Assembly (NCBI GenBank): GCA_025449115.1
Contig: JAHLKC010000086.1
Coordinates: 110,979 to 174,978, forward strand
Length of the DNA stretch: 64,000 bases
Reading direction: 5' to 3'
Source of the DNA: Chytridium lagenaria
Lineage: Eukaryota; Chytridiomycota; Chytridiomycetes; Chytridiales; Chytridiaceae
Shown: piece after piece, positions 36,600 through 48,237 of the stretch
Layout of the letters: each line of letters begins with the position of its first letter
How positions within the stretch are numbered: position 1 is the stretch's first letter
The notes under the pieces: model-generated
The model's database searches: none
Seen by the model: the letters and a program-made list of their open reading frames with translations, nothing else
Told to the model about the DNA's origin: nothing
Position numbers and translations under genes: made by a program

Positions 36600-37780
36600 C
36601 TACTCTTCCTTCTTCACATGTCTCTCCAAAGTATCATCCATTTCCTTCAACATATCATCCACACGCGGACGTAAAAAATCCTTTATCACTTGATGTACTT
36701 CCTTCCCGTCTTTCGTGCCCGGTGCTGCGAGAAATTGGGTATGGAATTGTTTCTCGTGGCCTTTAAGAGCAGATTCGATGACGCTAGAAACGAGGGATTG
36801 GAGAGGACGGACAGGATCGGGTTTGGTGTCGGGGCGAAAGTGGGTGAACCATTCCTGTTGAAAGCATGTAACAAAGTTATAACAGAAATCCAAAATAAAC
36901 AAACAGTGAAAAGAATAATGCGAGAAACTTAATATCCTAATCCTGACTCACCTTAATCACCTTTATCGCTCTATCCTCTCTCATCTTCTTTCGTTTCAGG
37001 ATTACCCCCTTTCCCAACATCTCCCTCAAAGCATCTCCCCTCTCCTTCGCCGCTTCAACCATCTCTCTCATATTCTCGCAAAAACCCTTCATTGCTTCAG
37101 CCTGTCGCTTCGCCTCCAACCCCCTCTTTGCTTGATCTCCTTATAACAACACATCTCCGCAGCAGCCCTTGCGTCTTCAACGTCATTCTGAAAATACCTT
37201 ACCGCCGCCTCTTTTCTCTGGATGAGCCGCGCCTGGAGGTTTGCGTTGCGCGCTTTCTGACGCTGAAGGGGAATCGTTAGCATTTGGTTTTTTTTTTTGA
37301 AATATATACCGTCAGTGATACTTCTAGGCATGTGATTTTTCCTGGAGACTAAGGATAGATGGATCGGTGAACTTGAACGCGTCGTCAGACATGAATACGT
37401 CGACGGCCTGATATTCCCCTTATTAGTCATTCGGAACACTTTAAAAGTAAATATCTTCTATCAAAGAGGAAAAGGCATCCAACGAAAAATGAAGCATATC
37501 CGATGGTTACTATACACTGATGCCACCATAACCGCTTCGAAAACAGCATTCTCACCATTTCCACACATCTTTCAATCTCCTCGTCAACCTTCCGTCTCTT
37601 CTCCTCTCTCACCCCTATCCAACCTTCCACATCCCCACTCTGTTCCATCACCCTCCTAACCACATTCACATCCTTCACATTTGACATCCGCATAAACTCA
37701 GCAATCTTCTCCGCTTTCACAACTTCCTCATGGCTTCTAAGGGAGTTTGCGACGGCGTCATAAACCTCCTTTGTTATCAT
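36600..37780 (-). CDS. Unknown coiled-coil protein, copy 1 of a head-to-head pair
   Basis: The ATG at 37778-37780 starts MITKEVYDAVANSLRSHEEV, followed by VKAEKIAEFMRMSNVKDVNV, an MEQSGDVEGWIGVREEKRRK block and EEIERCVEM. Middle exons give RNANLQARLIQRKEAAVRYF, EDARAAAEMCCYKEIKQR and a coiled coil (EAKRQAEAMKGFCENMREMV). After an intron of about 90 nt comes EWFTHFRPDTKPDPVRPLQS, LVSSVIESALKGHEKQFHTQ and LRPRVDDMLKEMDDTLERHV. Stop at 36600-36602. I do not recognise a family. The plus-strand gene starting at 37896 has the same order of blocks, so the two are duplicates in opposite orientation. Confidence 0.65.
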
Positions 37781-37895
37781 ATTTGTGGACAATAATGCCG
37801 TGCCACCAGTAATAAGAATGAACAATTTATAATTAATTAATTTCTGTGCTACCAACAATCATCTCTGTGTAACTTTGACTCAATTTATTTTACAT
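37781..37895. promoter_or_regulatory. 115-bp shared promoter of the paralog pair
   Basis: AT-rich interval between the two divergent paralog start codons. No clear repeat symmetry was noticed between its halves. Confidence 0.35.
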
Positions 37896-39086
37896 ATGAC
37901 AAACCACCTCCAAGATGCCTTTGCAGCCTCCATCAAGAGCCATGAGGAGTGTTTGAAGCAAGAGAGGTAGCCATGTATGCGGGGTTGGCAAAAGTGAAGG
38001 ATGAAAAGGTGTTTAATAAGGTATTGGGACGGAGTGGGGATGTGGGGAGGCTGGAGATGGTAAGCGAGGACAGGAGAAAGAGGGTCGAGGAAGAGATTGA
38101 GAGGTGTGTGGAACTGGTGAGTAAGAAAAGCTGGGACTTTTGATTTAAGTACATCTGTTTACCCGAAAATATAGACGGTAAAACGTCTTATAACAGACGA
38201 CGATGTTTTTAAGCCTAAAGACGCAACCACACTCCTCCTCAAGGCTGAAATCGAATCTCTCGAAAAAGCCTTACAGGTCACCTTCCCCTTCCCCTTTCCC
38301 TTTTCTAACCCATCCCAATAGGCTCAACGAGTCCTCACATCCAACCTCCGCACAAAGATTACCAGATTTAAAGAAGCAGCAGCCCATTACACGGATCAAG
38401 AAGTCGGGGATGCACGAAAAGCTGCTGAAGACACGTATAATGAGATTAAGGGGAATATGCCGTCGAAACGATGCGCAGATAGAGTTGGGAGGATGGTGGA
38501 GGAGGATATGGGGGAGGCTATGAGGAAGGTTGGGGAGGTTAGGGAAACAGTTATGGAGGTTAGGGAAGTTTTGGAGAGGGCCAGGGATTTAGGAAAGAGC
38601 ATATAATGAGAAGAGGGATAGAAGACGGGAGAGGATGAAGAGGGTCGTAAAGGTAATGATTGCTACTTTCTTTTTTTTTCCTTTTGGATTTTTTCTTTAA
38701 AAAAGTGGTTTTTTATATAGTTGTTTTTTATTGTTTCCTTTCCTTTTTTATTTGGAATCGTTCTTGCCTGAAGAAGTTTTTCTCCTGTTTTCACTGGCGT
38801 TAATCTTTTCCCACGTAGGAATGGTCCATCGACTTTAAGCAAAAAGTTAAACCCGATGCCAAACGTCACCTCCATTCTCTCGTTTCTGAAGTTGTCGAGG
38901 AGTTTCTCACAGACTTTGAACAAAGCGCGCGTACCCAATTCCGCGTCGGAAAGGGTACGGCAGACGGACGAGCTCTGTATGAAGTATTGGATTCGTTTTC
39001 AAGACCTATTGTAGATGATATTTTGGAGGCGTGGAGATGCAATTGGAAGGATTATGATTCTGTCTGTTTGGATGTTTTAACGAGGT
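37896..39086 (+). CDS. Unknown coiled-coil protein, copy 2 of a head-to-head pair
   Basis: The ATG at 37896 starts MTNHLQDAFAASIKSHEE. One base seems missing near 37944-37950, after which EAREVAMYAGLAKVKDEKVF, NKVLGRSGDVGRLEMVSEDR and KRVEEEIERCVEL align block by block with the minus-strand copy (SHEEV, VKD, RSGDV/QSGDV, EEIERCVE). Later exons give AEIESLEKALQAQRVLTSNL, ADRVGRMVEEDMGEAMRKVG and a coiled coil. After a T-rich intron comes EWSIDFKQKVKPDAKRHLHS, LVSEVVEEFLTDFEQSARTQ and FSRPIVDDILEAW, matching the other copy's EWFTHFRPDTKPD and RPRVDDMLKEM. Stop at 39084-39086. Function unknown. Confidence 0.65.
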
Positions 39087-39910
39087 GAATTCAGGCGGGC
39101 AGGGAAGGGGGGTATGTTGGATTAGATGTGGGTGTAGATGAAATCTCGTGGAATGACTCTTGAATGAGGTTTTTTAGAATTATGAACGAGAACAATTCCT
39201 TTAAACAACGTGAGTGCCATAAATCCAGTACATCGAGTAGCTCTACAATAAGGCAGATACTGCGTGAATGTACCTACATATGCTTGATTTGGTTAACAGT
39301 ATTTATAGTAGATTTTAGAATGAATTATTAACAATCACACTCTCTCTCAGTCATTCATTCCCAACTCACATCACATCACATCACATCACTCTCACCCCTC
39401 ACTCCATGCACCAATTGCCTTCTCATACCCTCTCCTGCTCCTCCACTTGCTCCTCTTCTCCAACATGTATGCACTCGCTTGTTCCAATACATTCAGAAGT
39501 AGAAATCTAGTACATAGAAGAAGATAGAGAGGGATAGAGGAATCCAAGGTGCTCTTTGGGCCTGCTGCTTGAAGAATCTTTGTTGTCATTGTTTTCCAAC
39601 CCATTACGAACCACTCACTCGCTCACTCGCTCGCTGGCTCGCTCACAAATTCCATTAAAGAAAAAAATATTGTTCTGGAGGGACAAAGAAAGTTTGAAAG
39701 CTCAACCAACAAAAAAAAAAAAACGACATCCGCCAGCCTGCGACATTTGGATGAGCATTCATCCCATCGGTCGTTGAACTTGGTTTTTTTTGTCAACTGC
39801 TGCTGTTATCACCAGCTGGAGATACTTTATAACGTTTTTAAGAGGAGGAATGCTGTGGCTAGCATATTCATACTAAACAAACCATCAACACCAACAATCG
39901 GAGAGGATAG
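39087..39910. other. Intergenic with short tandem repeats
   Basis: About 820 bp. It holds a (CATCA)n-like run at about 39366-39390, a (CTCACTCG)n-like run at about 39610-39648 and an A-run at 39711-39723. It should contain the 5' end of the TPR gene, but I cannot place its start codon. Confidence 0.45.
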
Positions 39911-42242
39911 AAATACAACAACCAGCTTCTTCATCACACCAACGACAAAACTAAACATACAGCAAATGATATACCTACTTCCTCCGCATCCTCTCCTTCC
40001 CCTTCCACCTCCTCCCTCTCCTCCTCTTCCTCCTCCTCCAACGACTCTTCCTCTACCGTACTCTTTGCCAACTCCCCATCTCCTTCCACGGCAACCCCTT
40101 CCACCTCCACCCCAACCTCTGGTGCTGGTACAATCTTGATCTGTCGCAACAAGCATTTCCCCTACATTGCCTCTTACCACGGTCCCTGGCTCTCCCTCCC
40201 TCACGAGCTCTTTCAATCTCTCATTGACATCAACAGCTCCACGAAGCCTCATCCCATCGATGCAACCGTCTTTAAGAACCTTTTCACCATAAGGAGACTC
40301 GTCGATGAAGCTGCTGAACTCGCTATAAGGGCCGTCAGCTCCCTTCCTGGACCTGGATTCATGGGTGGGAACTCTCATCACCCCCATCATCATAATCATC
40401 ATCACAATCATCATCATCATCAGCATGGTGGGAATGGATTCGGAAGGGTCTCACATATGAGGCAGAATCGTCTGAGAGAGCTGGCTTGTGCTAAACTCGC
40501 TCAGGCTTACCGGATTGATGAGATTGCTACCAGTGTTTTGGCTATGCAGAGTGCTTCAGCTTTGGATGATATTGCTTCAAAGGTGAGTACTATATATGAG
40601 TAAAATAATAGTGAGCGAAGCGAGGCCGAGGAAAGCAAGGCGGTGGGAGTGGATGGTTGGGTTGGCTTTGCGCGAAACGAGGAGTATTTTAAAATTTATG
40701 GCTGGCTGTTTGTTTCGAGCGAAGCGAGAAATTCAATTATTATTTTACTATTTTGATACACGAATGAAGCGAGGATATTATGATATAATATTTATTTCAC
40801 TCGCCGCACTAAATAATTCATTCTAGAAATTGCATACTAACTCATACCATATCACATCGCCTTATATTGAATAATCCAGGTCCTTAAAAAGAACGCACGT
40901 AATCTGGATGCTCTCTATGTTCACTTTTTTCACGAAAAGATTCCCTCGAGAATGTTGGCTGAATCCACTACCACCGCCGTCCTTGACGAAATCATAGAAG
41001 CTCAACCAGGCGTCCCCGCCTACTACCGTACGCGCGCCATGATCCACGGATTCCGTGAAGAATATTCACTCGCCCTGAAGGATTTTAAAACTGCCATTAG
41101 CGTCGCAAGGAGAGGACGGCAGCAACATTCAGGAAAACTCCAAACTGAGGATGCTTGTTGTGAAAACCAGTTGGTGTTTCTCCGTGGTGCCTGTTACCAT
41201 CAGTATGCGCTTTCGTTGATGGAGAAGGCCATTCAAGGGGTCAACAAAAAGCGTGGATACAACCCTAACAAGGGAAACAACGTGGGAGGGAAGCCCACTC
41301 GCAATGAAATCCCATTCGCCGCTATAGACTACAACCCGAATACTGCAACGAATACCTTGCCGCCCTTGACAAATGCTCCAGCCAAGTCATGCAACTTGCC
41401 CGCAAATCTGTTAGAGACTATTGCAACTTTCTCTCCTCTTACCCAGAAGGTCTCGCCCCCTTTCCCCATTCCTCGGGGTCCGAAACTCCCACCACTACAG
41501 AATCCCCTCCCCTGACTCCCATTAAATCATCAGACCTTGCTCACGTCGAGTCCCTCCCTGATTTCATCAAACTCCTTCCATCTCGACACGCCCTCTCTGC
41601 TCTCGCTGGTGAACCCGCTGCGGCGGCCGCAGCCATTGCAGCCGCCTCTGCCGCCGCTCAAGCCGCAAACCCCAACGCTGAGCACAAACACAACTGTTGT
41701 CCTGGATGTCTCCAAGACCTCCCTGAACATCTCGACAAGGCTTCTACATATCACCCATTGTTGGTGGAAGCTTGGTTTGTCATTGGGATCAATTACCTGA
41801 TATTAGGGGAATGGCAGACTGCGTTGCAATGGCATGAACGGATCGTGCAGATGCAGAATCTGATTGAAGGTATCCCATCTTTTTGCCTGCCCGGAGTATG
41901 GGACAGGCGGATTATATGGAGATTTTAAGGAAATTGAGAGGGTTGTTTAGGACGGCGCCTGTCGCTGTTCCGGCGCCTGTGTCGCCGGCTGTGGGGTTGA
42001 TTGAGGGAGTTACACCGCCTGTTGCGCCGGCGGCAGATGGGAAGATTGTTGTGGCGACGGCGGGGAAGAAGACGGAGGGAAGGAAGGAGATGGGTGGAGG
42101 CGGGGCGACGGCGGCGTCGTCGTCTGGGGGAAGCTTGAAGCAGTATCCGCTTTATACGCAGAGGACGGATACTGTTTTGGTTTGGTTGAGGAGGGGGATT
42201 ATGGGGAGATTGAAGCAGGTTAGGGAAGCTGCTGTGCAGTAA
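39911..42242 (+). CDS. TPR-like protein with Ser-rich, His-rich and Ala-rich inserts
   Basis: The frame is open from 39911 but has no in-frame ATG before about residue 150, so the start lies upstream in an unseen exon. Order: a Ser/Thr/Pro-rich N-terminus, ICRNKHFPYIASYHGPWLSL, PHELFQSLIDINS, a His-rich insert (40372-40425), RELACAKLAQAYRIDEIATS, a 297-nt intron, NARNLDALYVHFFHEKIPSR, YYRTRAMIHGFREEYSLALK, EYCNEYLAALDKCSSQVMQL, an Ala-rich insert, PLLVEAWFVIGINYLILGEW and PARSMGQADYMEILRKLRG. Repeated helical pairs with A/G/Y spacing look like TPRs; I recall similar uncharacterised fungal proteins. One-base frame breaks lie at 41335-41337 and in the T-run 41880-41884. Stop at 42240-42242. Confidence 0.6.
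40583..40879 (+). repeat. Oversized intron carrying GAGCGAAGCGAG motifs
   Basis: A GT-AG intron of 297 nt in the TPR gene, three to six times the usual length here. It contains GTGAGCGAAGCGAGG, CGAGCGAAGCGAG and GAATGAAGCGAGG, spaced over about 170 bp. Similar (T/G)GCG(C)GAGCGTAGCAAG words occur in the long SCAMP intron. The simplest reading is an inserted small repeat element within the intron. Confidence 0.5.
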
Positions 42243-43408
42243 ACTTTAGTAGGCGGGGTGGCTGATACTTCATTCTTTTGTGTTTTTTTTTTAGTTTTTT
42301 TTAAGGCCGTTTTTGTTGCGCCGAGATCCGTGGATAAAAACTTTTTTTTTTTTTTTGTTATCTTTATTGAGGTTTCCTTTTTCTTTTTGTGGATATGCTT
42401 GCTGCCAATGTTTTTTGTTGGTGCCAACGGGTATGATCTAACCCTTTTGCTTTTTTCTCTGTGCCTGAGGGGTTTTTCTTCCTTCTTGCTGGGTGATGAA
42501 AAGCTTATGCGGCCTGCTCCTTCTTTTTCGTCCCTCTCATCCCTTTTATTGTGAAGTGGATATTACGGCTTTATGTTGTGTGATCTTGGTTTTTCTTTTC
42601 TTCATTTTTTAGCGCTCAGTGCTGGTTTAATGGTGTGCTTGGAATGGGTTAGAATGAATTAGGGGGATGAATGAAAACGATGTATGGTGTGTTTCGTAAT
42701 TAGTTTTCCGTTACTGTTTTTTTTTTATAAGTATGCGAGACGTGCTGTAGTGATGAAAACAGTTTATGCTTTCTTTCAAAAGGATGGACTCACGGAAGGT
42801 GTTTTAGTTTTTATTTGCTGATTTGATTATTACGCTTTCGTTTTCTGCAGTTGGTGAGTCAGTTCTGAGATGTGACGTAGGATTGAAAGGATTTGGATGA
42901 AAGGGGAGATGGCGATGTATCTGATTTCCAGGGGTGGAGTTGGCTTATATTGAATGTGCGTGTAATGCCCTGTGACTTTAATTGAAGTATGTACTGGGTT
43001 GAAAAAGATTGATAAATATCTTACGAAAGCTGCTGCAGTTGGACGTGGATAAGATGCTTACGCGAAGAAAACGGGATTCAAGTATGCTTTCAGCGTGATT
43101 TTAATTTTAATGCGCATTTACCGTAAGAAATATACGAAATATTCCGTAGATCGTTTAGTCGATGGTGTTTTGCAGCTGTCTAATTCATGTTCTGTGATGA
43201 TATGGATTTAAGTGGATATGCAAGGAGACTCTCAGCCCCTCCTTTTTTCATTCAATTTATTTTTGGGCCACGTCTCGTCTTCAAATCTTTTTTCTGCACA
43301 AATCTCATCAGCGAAAAAAACCACCATCGCTGCTAACGATCACTGCTAACAAGCCCCAACCCCAACACACCGATAATATATAAAGTGGAGTGGATCCTCA
43401 CCAAGGAG
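42243..43408. other. Intergenic, 1.17 kb
   Basis: T-rich downstream of the TPR gene (several runs of 8-15 T at 42283-42360), then mixed sequence to the SCAMP start. No credible coding frame, tRNA or repeat seen. Confidence 0.5.
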
Positions 43409-44953
43409 ATGTCCTCCAACAACAACAACAACCCATTCGACGATGATCAAAACAACCCCTTTTCAGATCCATCCATTTCCACAGCACTCAGTGGATCAGC
43501 CTACGTTTCTCTAGATGATTCATTCGCCGCATCAGCTGCAAACGCTGTACCCATCATCCCATTGTCAGTGTCATCGGCCTCTGCACCCGCTACAGGGTAC
43601 GGGAGAGGTCCGGCTTCTCCGATGGATGCTAATGCTGCGGCTGCGAGGGCGGCGTTGACGGCAAAGGAGGAGGAGTTGAAGAAGAAGGAAGAGGAGTTGG
43701 CGGCGAGGGAGAGGGCGTTGAGGGATCAGGAGGAGACGTTGAGGAGCCATGGATTGAATCCTCCTAATTGGTGAGTTTTAGTGGGGGTTATGTTTTGTGT
43801 GGAGCAAGAGTGATGTTGTTGAAAACTGGATTTGAGCGGAAGCTAGCAGTATTATTGGATCGCCACCAGCAGTGTTAACATCTCTGTGAAGTGGATCTGA
43901 CTGCGGGAGCAAAGTGAGCAGTATTGTCCGGTCGCCACCGGCAGTAGTATAACAATTTCGGTGAGCGGGTTACCCTACGTGAGCAGGGCCAATCTACGCG
44001 AGCAAAACATACTATGGATAAATGATAATACTGCGCGAGCGTAGCAAGTAGATGTTCACTACTATTATTATCTACATATTTACAAGGATACTCTTCTTAC
44101 TACATCTACACTACTTGTTTCTAAGGATGCACGCAATAACTCATCCTTTTTTTTACATCCACCCCCCTTCTGTATAGGCCACCATTCTACCCGTTGATTT
44201 ACCACAACATTGATGATGAGATACCAGAGCCTAGCAGACCTCTTATGACAAAGGTAGAATCAATTATCACATATTACGATAGTTTCAATATAAACCTTAC
44301 AAACAAACGTTTTACTATTATTAGATCTACCGATACTGGCTCGCAAATGTTGGAGTTTTGTTTGTTAACATGTGCGCGTGTATGGGACTATTAATATCAC
44401 ATGCTACTTACTATGGCGCAAGCGACTTTGGTATCTCTCTTATCTACTGTGAGTTGTACATGAATGGGGTTTTTTTTCTTTCTTCTAATCTTAGTCATTT
44501 GATTCTTTAGTCTTTACCATGACGGCGCTTTCTTTCTACCTTTGGTACAGGCCTGCATACTGGGCTTTTCAAAAGGATTCTGCGCTTTTCTTCTGTAAGT
44601 CATTTTTTTTTTTTATTATTACGTTAAGATATTCCTCTGACGCACATTTTCATACAACCTCCCCAGATGTCTTCCTCCTCTTTGAGGGCTTCCACTTCCT
44701 CTTTGCAGCCTACATGACCGTCGGTCTCCCCGGTTCAGGCTCTGGCGGCATCATCAACCTCCTCTCCGTCCTTTCCTACGGTAACGTTGGTGCAGGTGTC
44801 GTCTGTATCGTCGCTACCATCGGTTGGGGTCTCGCTGCAGTTGGTGCATTCCTCCTGTGGACCACTGTCAATGCTCACACGAAACGTGGGGGTCATTCAT
44901 TGGAGAGTGCAAGGACTCAAGCTGTGACGATGGGTGTGTTGAGGAGTGTTTGA
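43409..44953 (+). CDS. Secretory carrier membrane protein (SCAMP)
   Basis: The ATG at 43409 begins MSSNNNNNPFDDDQNNPF, with two NPF motifs of the type that bind EH-domain endocytic adaptors. A coiled coil (AALTAKEEELKKKEEELAAR, ERALRDQEETL) follows, then after a 407-nt intron W-PPFYPLIYHNIDDEIP, the conserved pre-membrane segment. Four membrane helices follow: LANVGVLFVNMCACMGLL, IYCVFTMTALSFYLWYRPAY, FLLFEGFHFLFAAYMTVGLP and GVVCIVATIGWGLAAVGAFL. The FEGFHF(L/A)F..YM..G(L/I)PG block is typical of SCAMPs, which act in post-Golgi and endocytic vesicle recycling. Stop at 44951-44953. No frame break seen. Confidence 0.92.
43771..44177 (+). repeat. Oversized SCAMP intron with two diverged repeat units
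   Basis: A GT-AG intron of 407 nt. Between about 43845 and 44050 two imperfect copies of a unit around TCGCCACC(A/G)GCAGT follow each other (43859 and 43931), each followed by GTGAGC/GGGAGC words. It ends in TACTGCGCGAGCGTAGCAAG. The motif content overlaps that of the long intron in the neighbouring TPR gene. Confidence 0.5.
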
Positions 44954-45798
44954 TTAACCCGCCAAATTCTTCTTAATTTCTGAAATCTGTTTCATCTGAC
45001 TTTAGTCTGAGAGTCGTTATTCGCACTCTTTTTTTGTTCTCTCCCGACGTTTTTTTTTTTTTTTTTTTTTTTGTAATGAACCACTTTTATGCTGTCTCCA
45101 GGTTTCTTTCTGTTTTTTTTTTTCAATTTTAAACTGCCATATGTGGGTTTTTGGCATGCAATACCTGTTCTTGTTTTTTTTCGTTTTGAACTACCACCAC
45201 CCATTCAGTTTCCATTATTTTTTTTCTCTGTCTTAAACATGAATGCATTTTGTAGAAATTTGGCTCAAGATCTTATATTTTTTTTTTCAAAAGCGTTGGA
45301 GCTGTTAATGTGACAGAAAGAGTTCAGGTTGTTACAAACGAGACAATTAGTCTTAGTGTCAAAAGGCCTTTTTCCCAAAGAATAAAATTTTGAAAAAGCA
45401 AGGAAGTCTCGAGATGATATGAAAATAAACTTGGAAACTCTGTAACTGCGGTTCGCCGTCCCTCTTCAACAAACTTTGTAGCTGCGGTCGCCTTCCGTGT
45501 TTTGAAAAAAGTTGTAAAAGTGACCTTGGTGCAGGATGAGTGGCATACAATTGCGCGAGTCTTCCCTAAAAACCCTCCTGATGCTCACAATCAATGCCAA
45601 GCAAGTGCGCTACGCTGTCACCCTACTTAATTATAAGTACAGTATAGCGCATTTCAAAGCACAAGGTAAGAATTTCCCAAGAAATGCGCCACCATTCTGT
45701 CTGCGCGGGTCCCTAACATTGCATGCTTCATGGATCCTGATTTCTGAAGGTATCCTTGATTCTTCTTGTTTGTTTTCATGGTTTATCCATCGTTGTCT
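44954..45798. other. Intergenic, T-rich, no gene seen
   Basis: Poly-T runs at 45049-45072, 45112-45123 and 45280-45288. A local duplication of a GTAGCTGCGGTCGCC-like word appears at about 45442 and 45478. No protein-like frame is visible except the retroelement relic that follows. Confidence 0.4.
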
Positions 45799-46090
45799 TC
45801 AACACTTTCTCTGCAGCGTTAATTGGAATGTAATGCAAAAGGTTGCAGGCAGTCCCAGCCTTCCCACATTGTTACAATATGTCTCTGCTGACATACCACA
45901 ATTTTCCCCTTCGCACAAAAATTGGCATCCAACACATAACGGAACCTTCGCACAAAAAATTGGCATCCAACGCATAACGGAAACTTGCATCTCAAGTTCC
46001 ACGGTAGCGTTGCATGAAGTTTTTTTCCAGATCTATCCAGTTCTTGAGTGCTGGTGTATTTGTTGATGATATTGTCCACCTAGTATCCTC
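45799..46090 (-). mobile_element. Decayed Copia reverse-transcriptase fragment
   Basis: Read on the minus strand, VDNIINKYTSTQELDRSGKK, RFRYVLDANF and KGKIVVCQQRHIVTM follow each other. They parallel YVDDII...ELDRSEKRF, SFRYVLGGN and KGKIVVFQQRYIETM in the Copia element A nearby. Stops and frame breaks show it is dead. A 37-bp direct duplication interrupts it (45908-45982). Confidence 0.65.
45908..45982 (+). repeat. Tandem duplication of 37-38 bp
   Basis: The word CCTTCGCACAAAAA...CGCATAACGGAA occurs at 45908-45944 and again at 45945-45982 with one indel and one substitution. It lies inside the dead Copia fragment and is probably a replication-slippage event. Confidence 0.8.
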
Positions 46091-46519
46091 TTCCTGGTGC
46101 GGCAGGTTCCATGTAACCATCCCAATGTCAAGGTAGGATTAATAGTTACACAATGAAACCTTGACTAGCCCACTATACACGTCCAGGCAACAGGTTACCT
46201 ATGGGCTATGCATTCTTCTTTCTTCTTTTCTTCACTCTTGTCCAATATTTACTATACTTGTAAGCCCTGACGTGTGAGTGCCGCCTTACAAAACTAGTCC
46301 CAACTAAGATGATTTTTTTAAGAAGGCTTGAGCTGTGGATGTAAGCCTCTCAAGCATTATTGTCTGAAAGGTTGAGGTAGTGTAAGACCCTTTGTGTTGT
46401 TTATGGACATGCAAGCTATATGTCTAGGAGTTGGAGTACAGTATGAAGAGGGCTGTAGGTGGAGGAGATAGAGACAACCCATGTTGAAACAGCTTATGAT
46501 CTCCAATCTAAGTTCATTA

Positions 46520-46630
46520 TGCTTTCCTTTTTCCTTCTTCAACCCTTTATTTTTAAGAAACATCCACAGCCACTTGCTTTCCTTTTTCCTTCTTCACCCC
46601 TTTATTTATAAAGAAATATCCACAGCCACT
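46520..46630 (+). repeat. Tandem duplication of about 55 bp
   Basis: TGCTTTCCTTTTTCCTTCTT starts both units (46520 and 46574), and both end in ATCCACAGCCACTT. A few substitutions and small indels separate them. Non-coding. Confidence 0.75.
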
Positions 46631-47239
46631 TAAACACTGGCTGTCAATGAGTCTGAATAAGGTTTGACATTTGAACTAGGAGTACATACTATACTTTGTT
46701 AAATGTGTTTTAAAGCGTGAGTCCACAATGAGATATTGCCAATGAGCAATGAAAACTTTGTCAAATAACATTGAGTAACTGATAGAGATTTTATAGCTGC
46801 GTTTGAATGGAAGTGATCTGAAGAATTTATAAGGAATGAGTCTAAAGAACAACAGACGTAATTGCCTTCTGTCTATGACTCCTAAATGACTAGGAACTAA
46901 AGAACAAAATAATCTAATCAAATGATAAAGCACAAGACATGCATGTAGAATGTATTGCTGTTAGAGTGACAAGTGACTATGTTGAAGTCTTTATAACCTA
47001 TAAGACTTTCCAATCTCCTTAACCATGTTGGAGCCCTTAGATGACTAAAAGTTTTAAAATGAAGCCAGGTAAAGGTACATGACAGCACAGAATATTGTGT
47101 ATTTTCGAATTTTTCATGATATAACAGGATATGAATGCTCTCATTTCTAGTTTATGAACAGTAGTAGTAAGTTAACCTTATTAATGATGAAGAGTTTTAT
47201 TAAATTGGATTACCAACATGTAAATCTTGTTAGACGCTA
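46631..47239. other. Non-coding stretch
   Basis: About 600 bp of AT-rich sequence between duplicated DNA and the Copia relic. I see nothing recognisable in it. Confidence 0.4.
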
Positions 47240-48237
47240 GACTTGTGCCCTATTTTGTGGCTCTCTACTTTTGTATGCTACTTTTAACAGAGTGAGCCAT
47301 ACAGAGAACTTCATAGAAGCAAGCGGAAAAGTTTCAATGGACACCCATGGGTTGAACTTATCTCTAGTGGCCTCCTTTGCTAAGCCTGGCATAAGAGATC
47401 CCATCAATCTCTTCAACCACGTTGTCGTCCTCAATGACTTGTCTAAGGCAAAGTCCTTTTCAAATAGGAAGAAGCTTCAAGTGCCCTCTGGCACCCTCTG
47501 GCACCCTGAATTTCTTCAGCATGGATTCGATATAAGCTTCCTGCTTGGTGCCAACCTCCCACATCTCCTCCCTGTAGCAAAGTTGAAGACCAACCGCCTA
47601 AGTAGGTTCTCCCTGACTAGTCAACTTGAAGCATTGAAGAAGGTCCTTTTCAAGACGTTCTGCTTCTTCATTGTCAGGAGCCATTATGATATGGTTGTCC
47701 ACCTATATCCCGAGCTCGGTAAGTCATCTACTGTTATGTCAACAGTAGAGACTTGCATCTGACATTGAACGCGTAAAGCCAATGCTCACCAAGAAATCGC
47801 AAAGGACCTCGTCTCACAACCAGCTGTTCCTGAGCTGCAACAGCTACGAGGATTCTGAGTGACGCACCTTATAACACTGGCGCGGAAGTCTCGTAAAAGT
47901 CAATTCCCTCCTTCTGTGAGTATCCTTTCCCAACGAATCTAGCCTTCCTGCGATCAATCTTCCCGTGCTCATCGCGTTTGTACTTAACGACCCATCCAGA
48001 CTTGATGATGGTCTTTCCAGATGGTCTTGGAGCGAGACACCACGTGTTGTTTTTATGAATGACGCGTGTTTGTCATTCATTGCTGCAATCCAGTCAGTTG
48101 CGTCATCTCATCCATGAGCCTGATCAGCAGTCTTTGGTTCCTCCCCCAGATCGTTGTCAAAGGCCGTAGTTGCCACATGAGTTGCCAAATAATGAGCGGG
48201 CTTAGGGATGCCCGAGGCCCACCAAGAAGGTGGTTTG
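47240..48237 (-). mobile_element. Older Copia relic (left part), split by element A
   Basis: Minus-strand frames, broken by stops and shifts, show in order: EEPKTADQAHG and DWIAAMNDKHASF (pol linker), TIIKSGWVVKYKRDEHGKID, RRKARFVGKGYSQKEGID, LRILVAVAAQE, then MAPDNEEAERLEKDLLQCF after a YVDD-like site, and QEAYIESMLKKFRVPEGA. These are reverse-transcriptase segments of a Copia lineage distinct from A. Its right boundary is exactly the target site of A; matching minus-strand protease-like sequence resumes at 53475. Confidence 0.7.

Noticed and set aside
39827..40426. 199-codon minus-strand ORF with poly-Met and Gly-rich stretches
   Set aside because: It is the complement of the His-rich and Ser-rich low-complexity coding part of the TPR gene.
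47271..47762. 163-codon plus-strand ORF
   Set aside because: The minus strand reads as decayed Copia RT over the same bases; the plus frame has no recognisable content.
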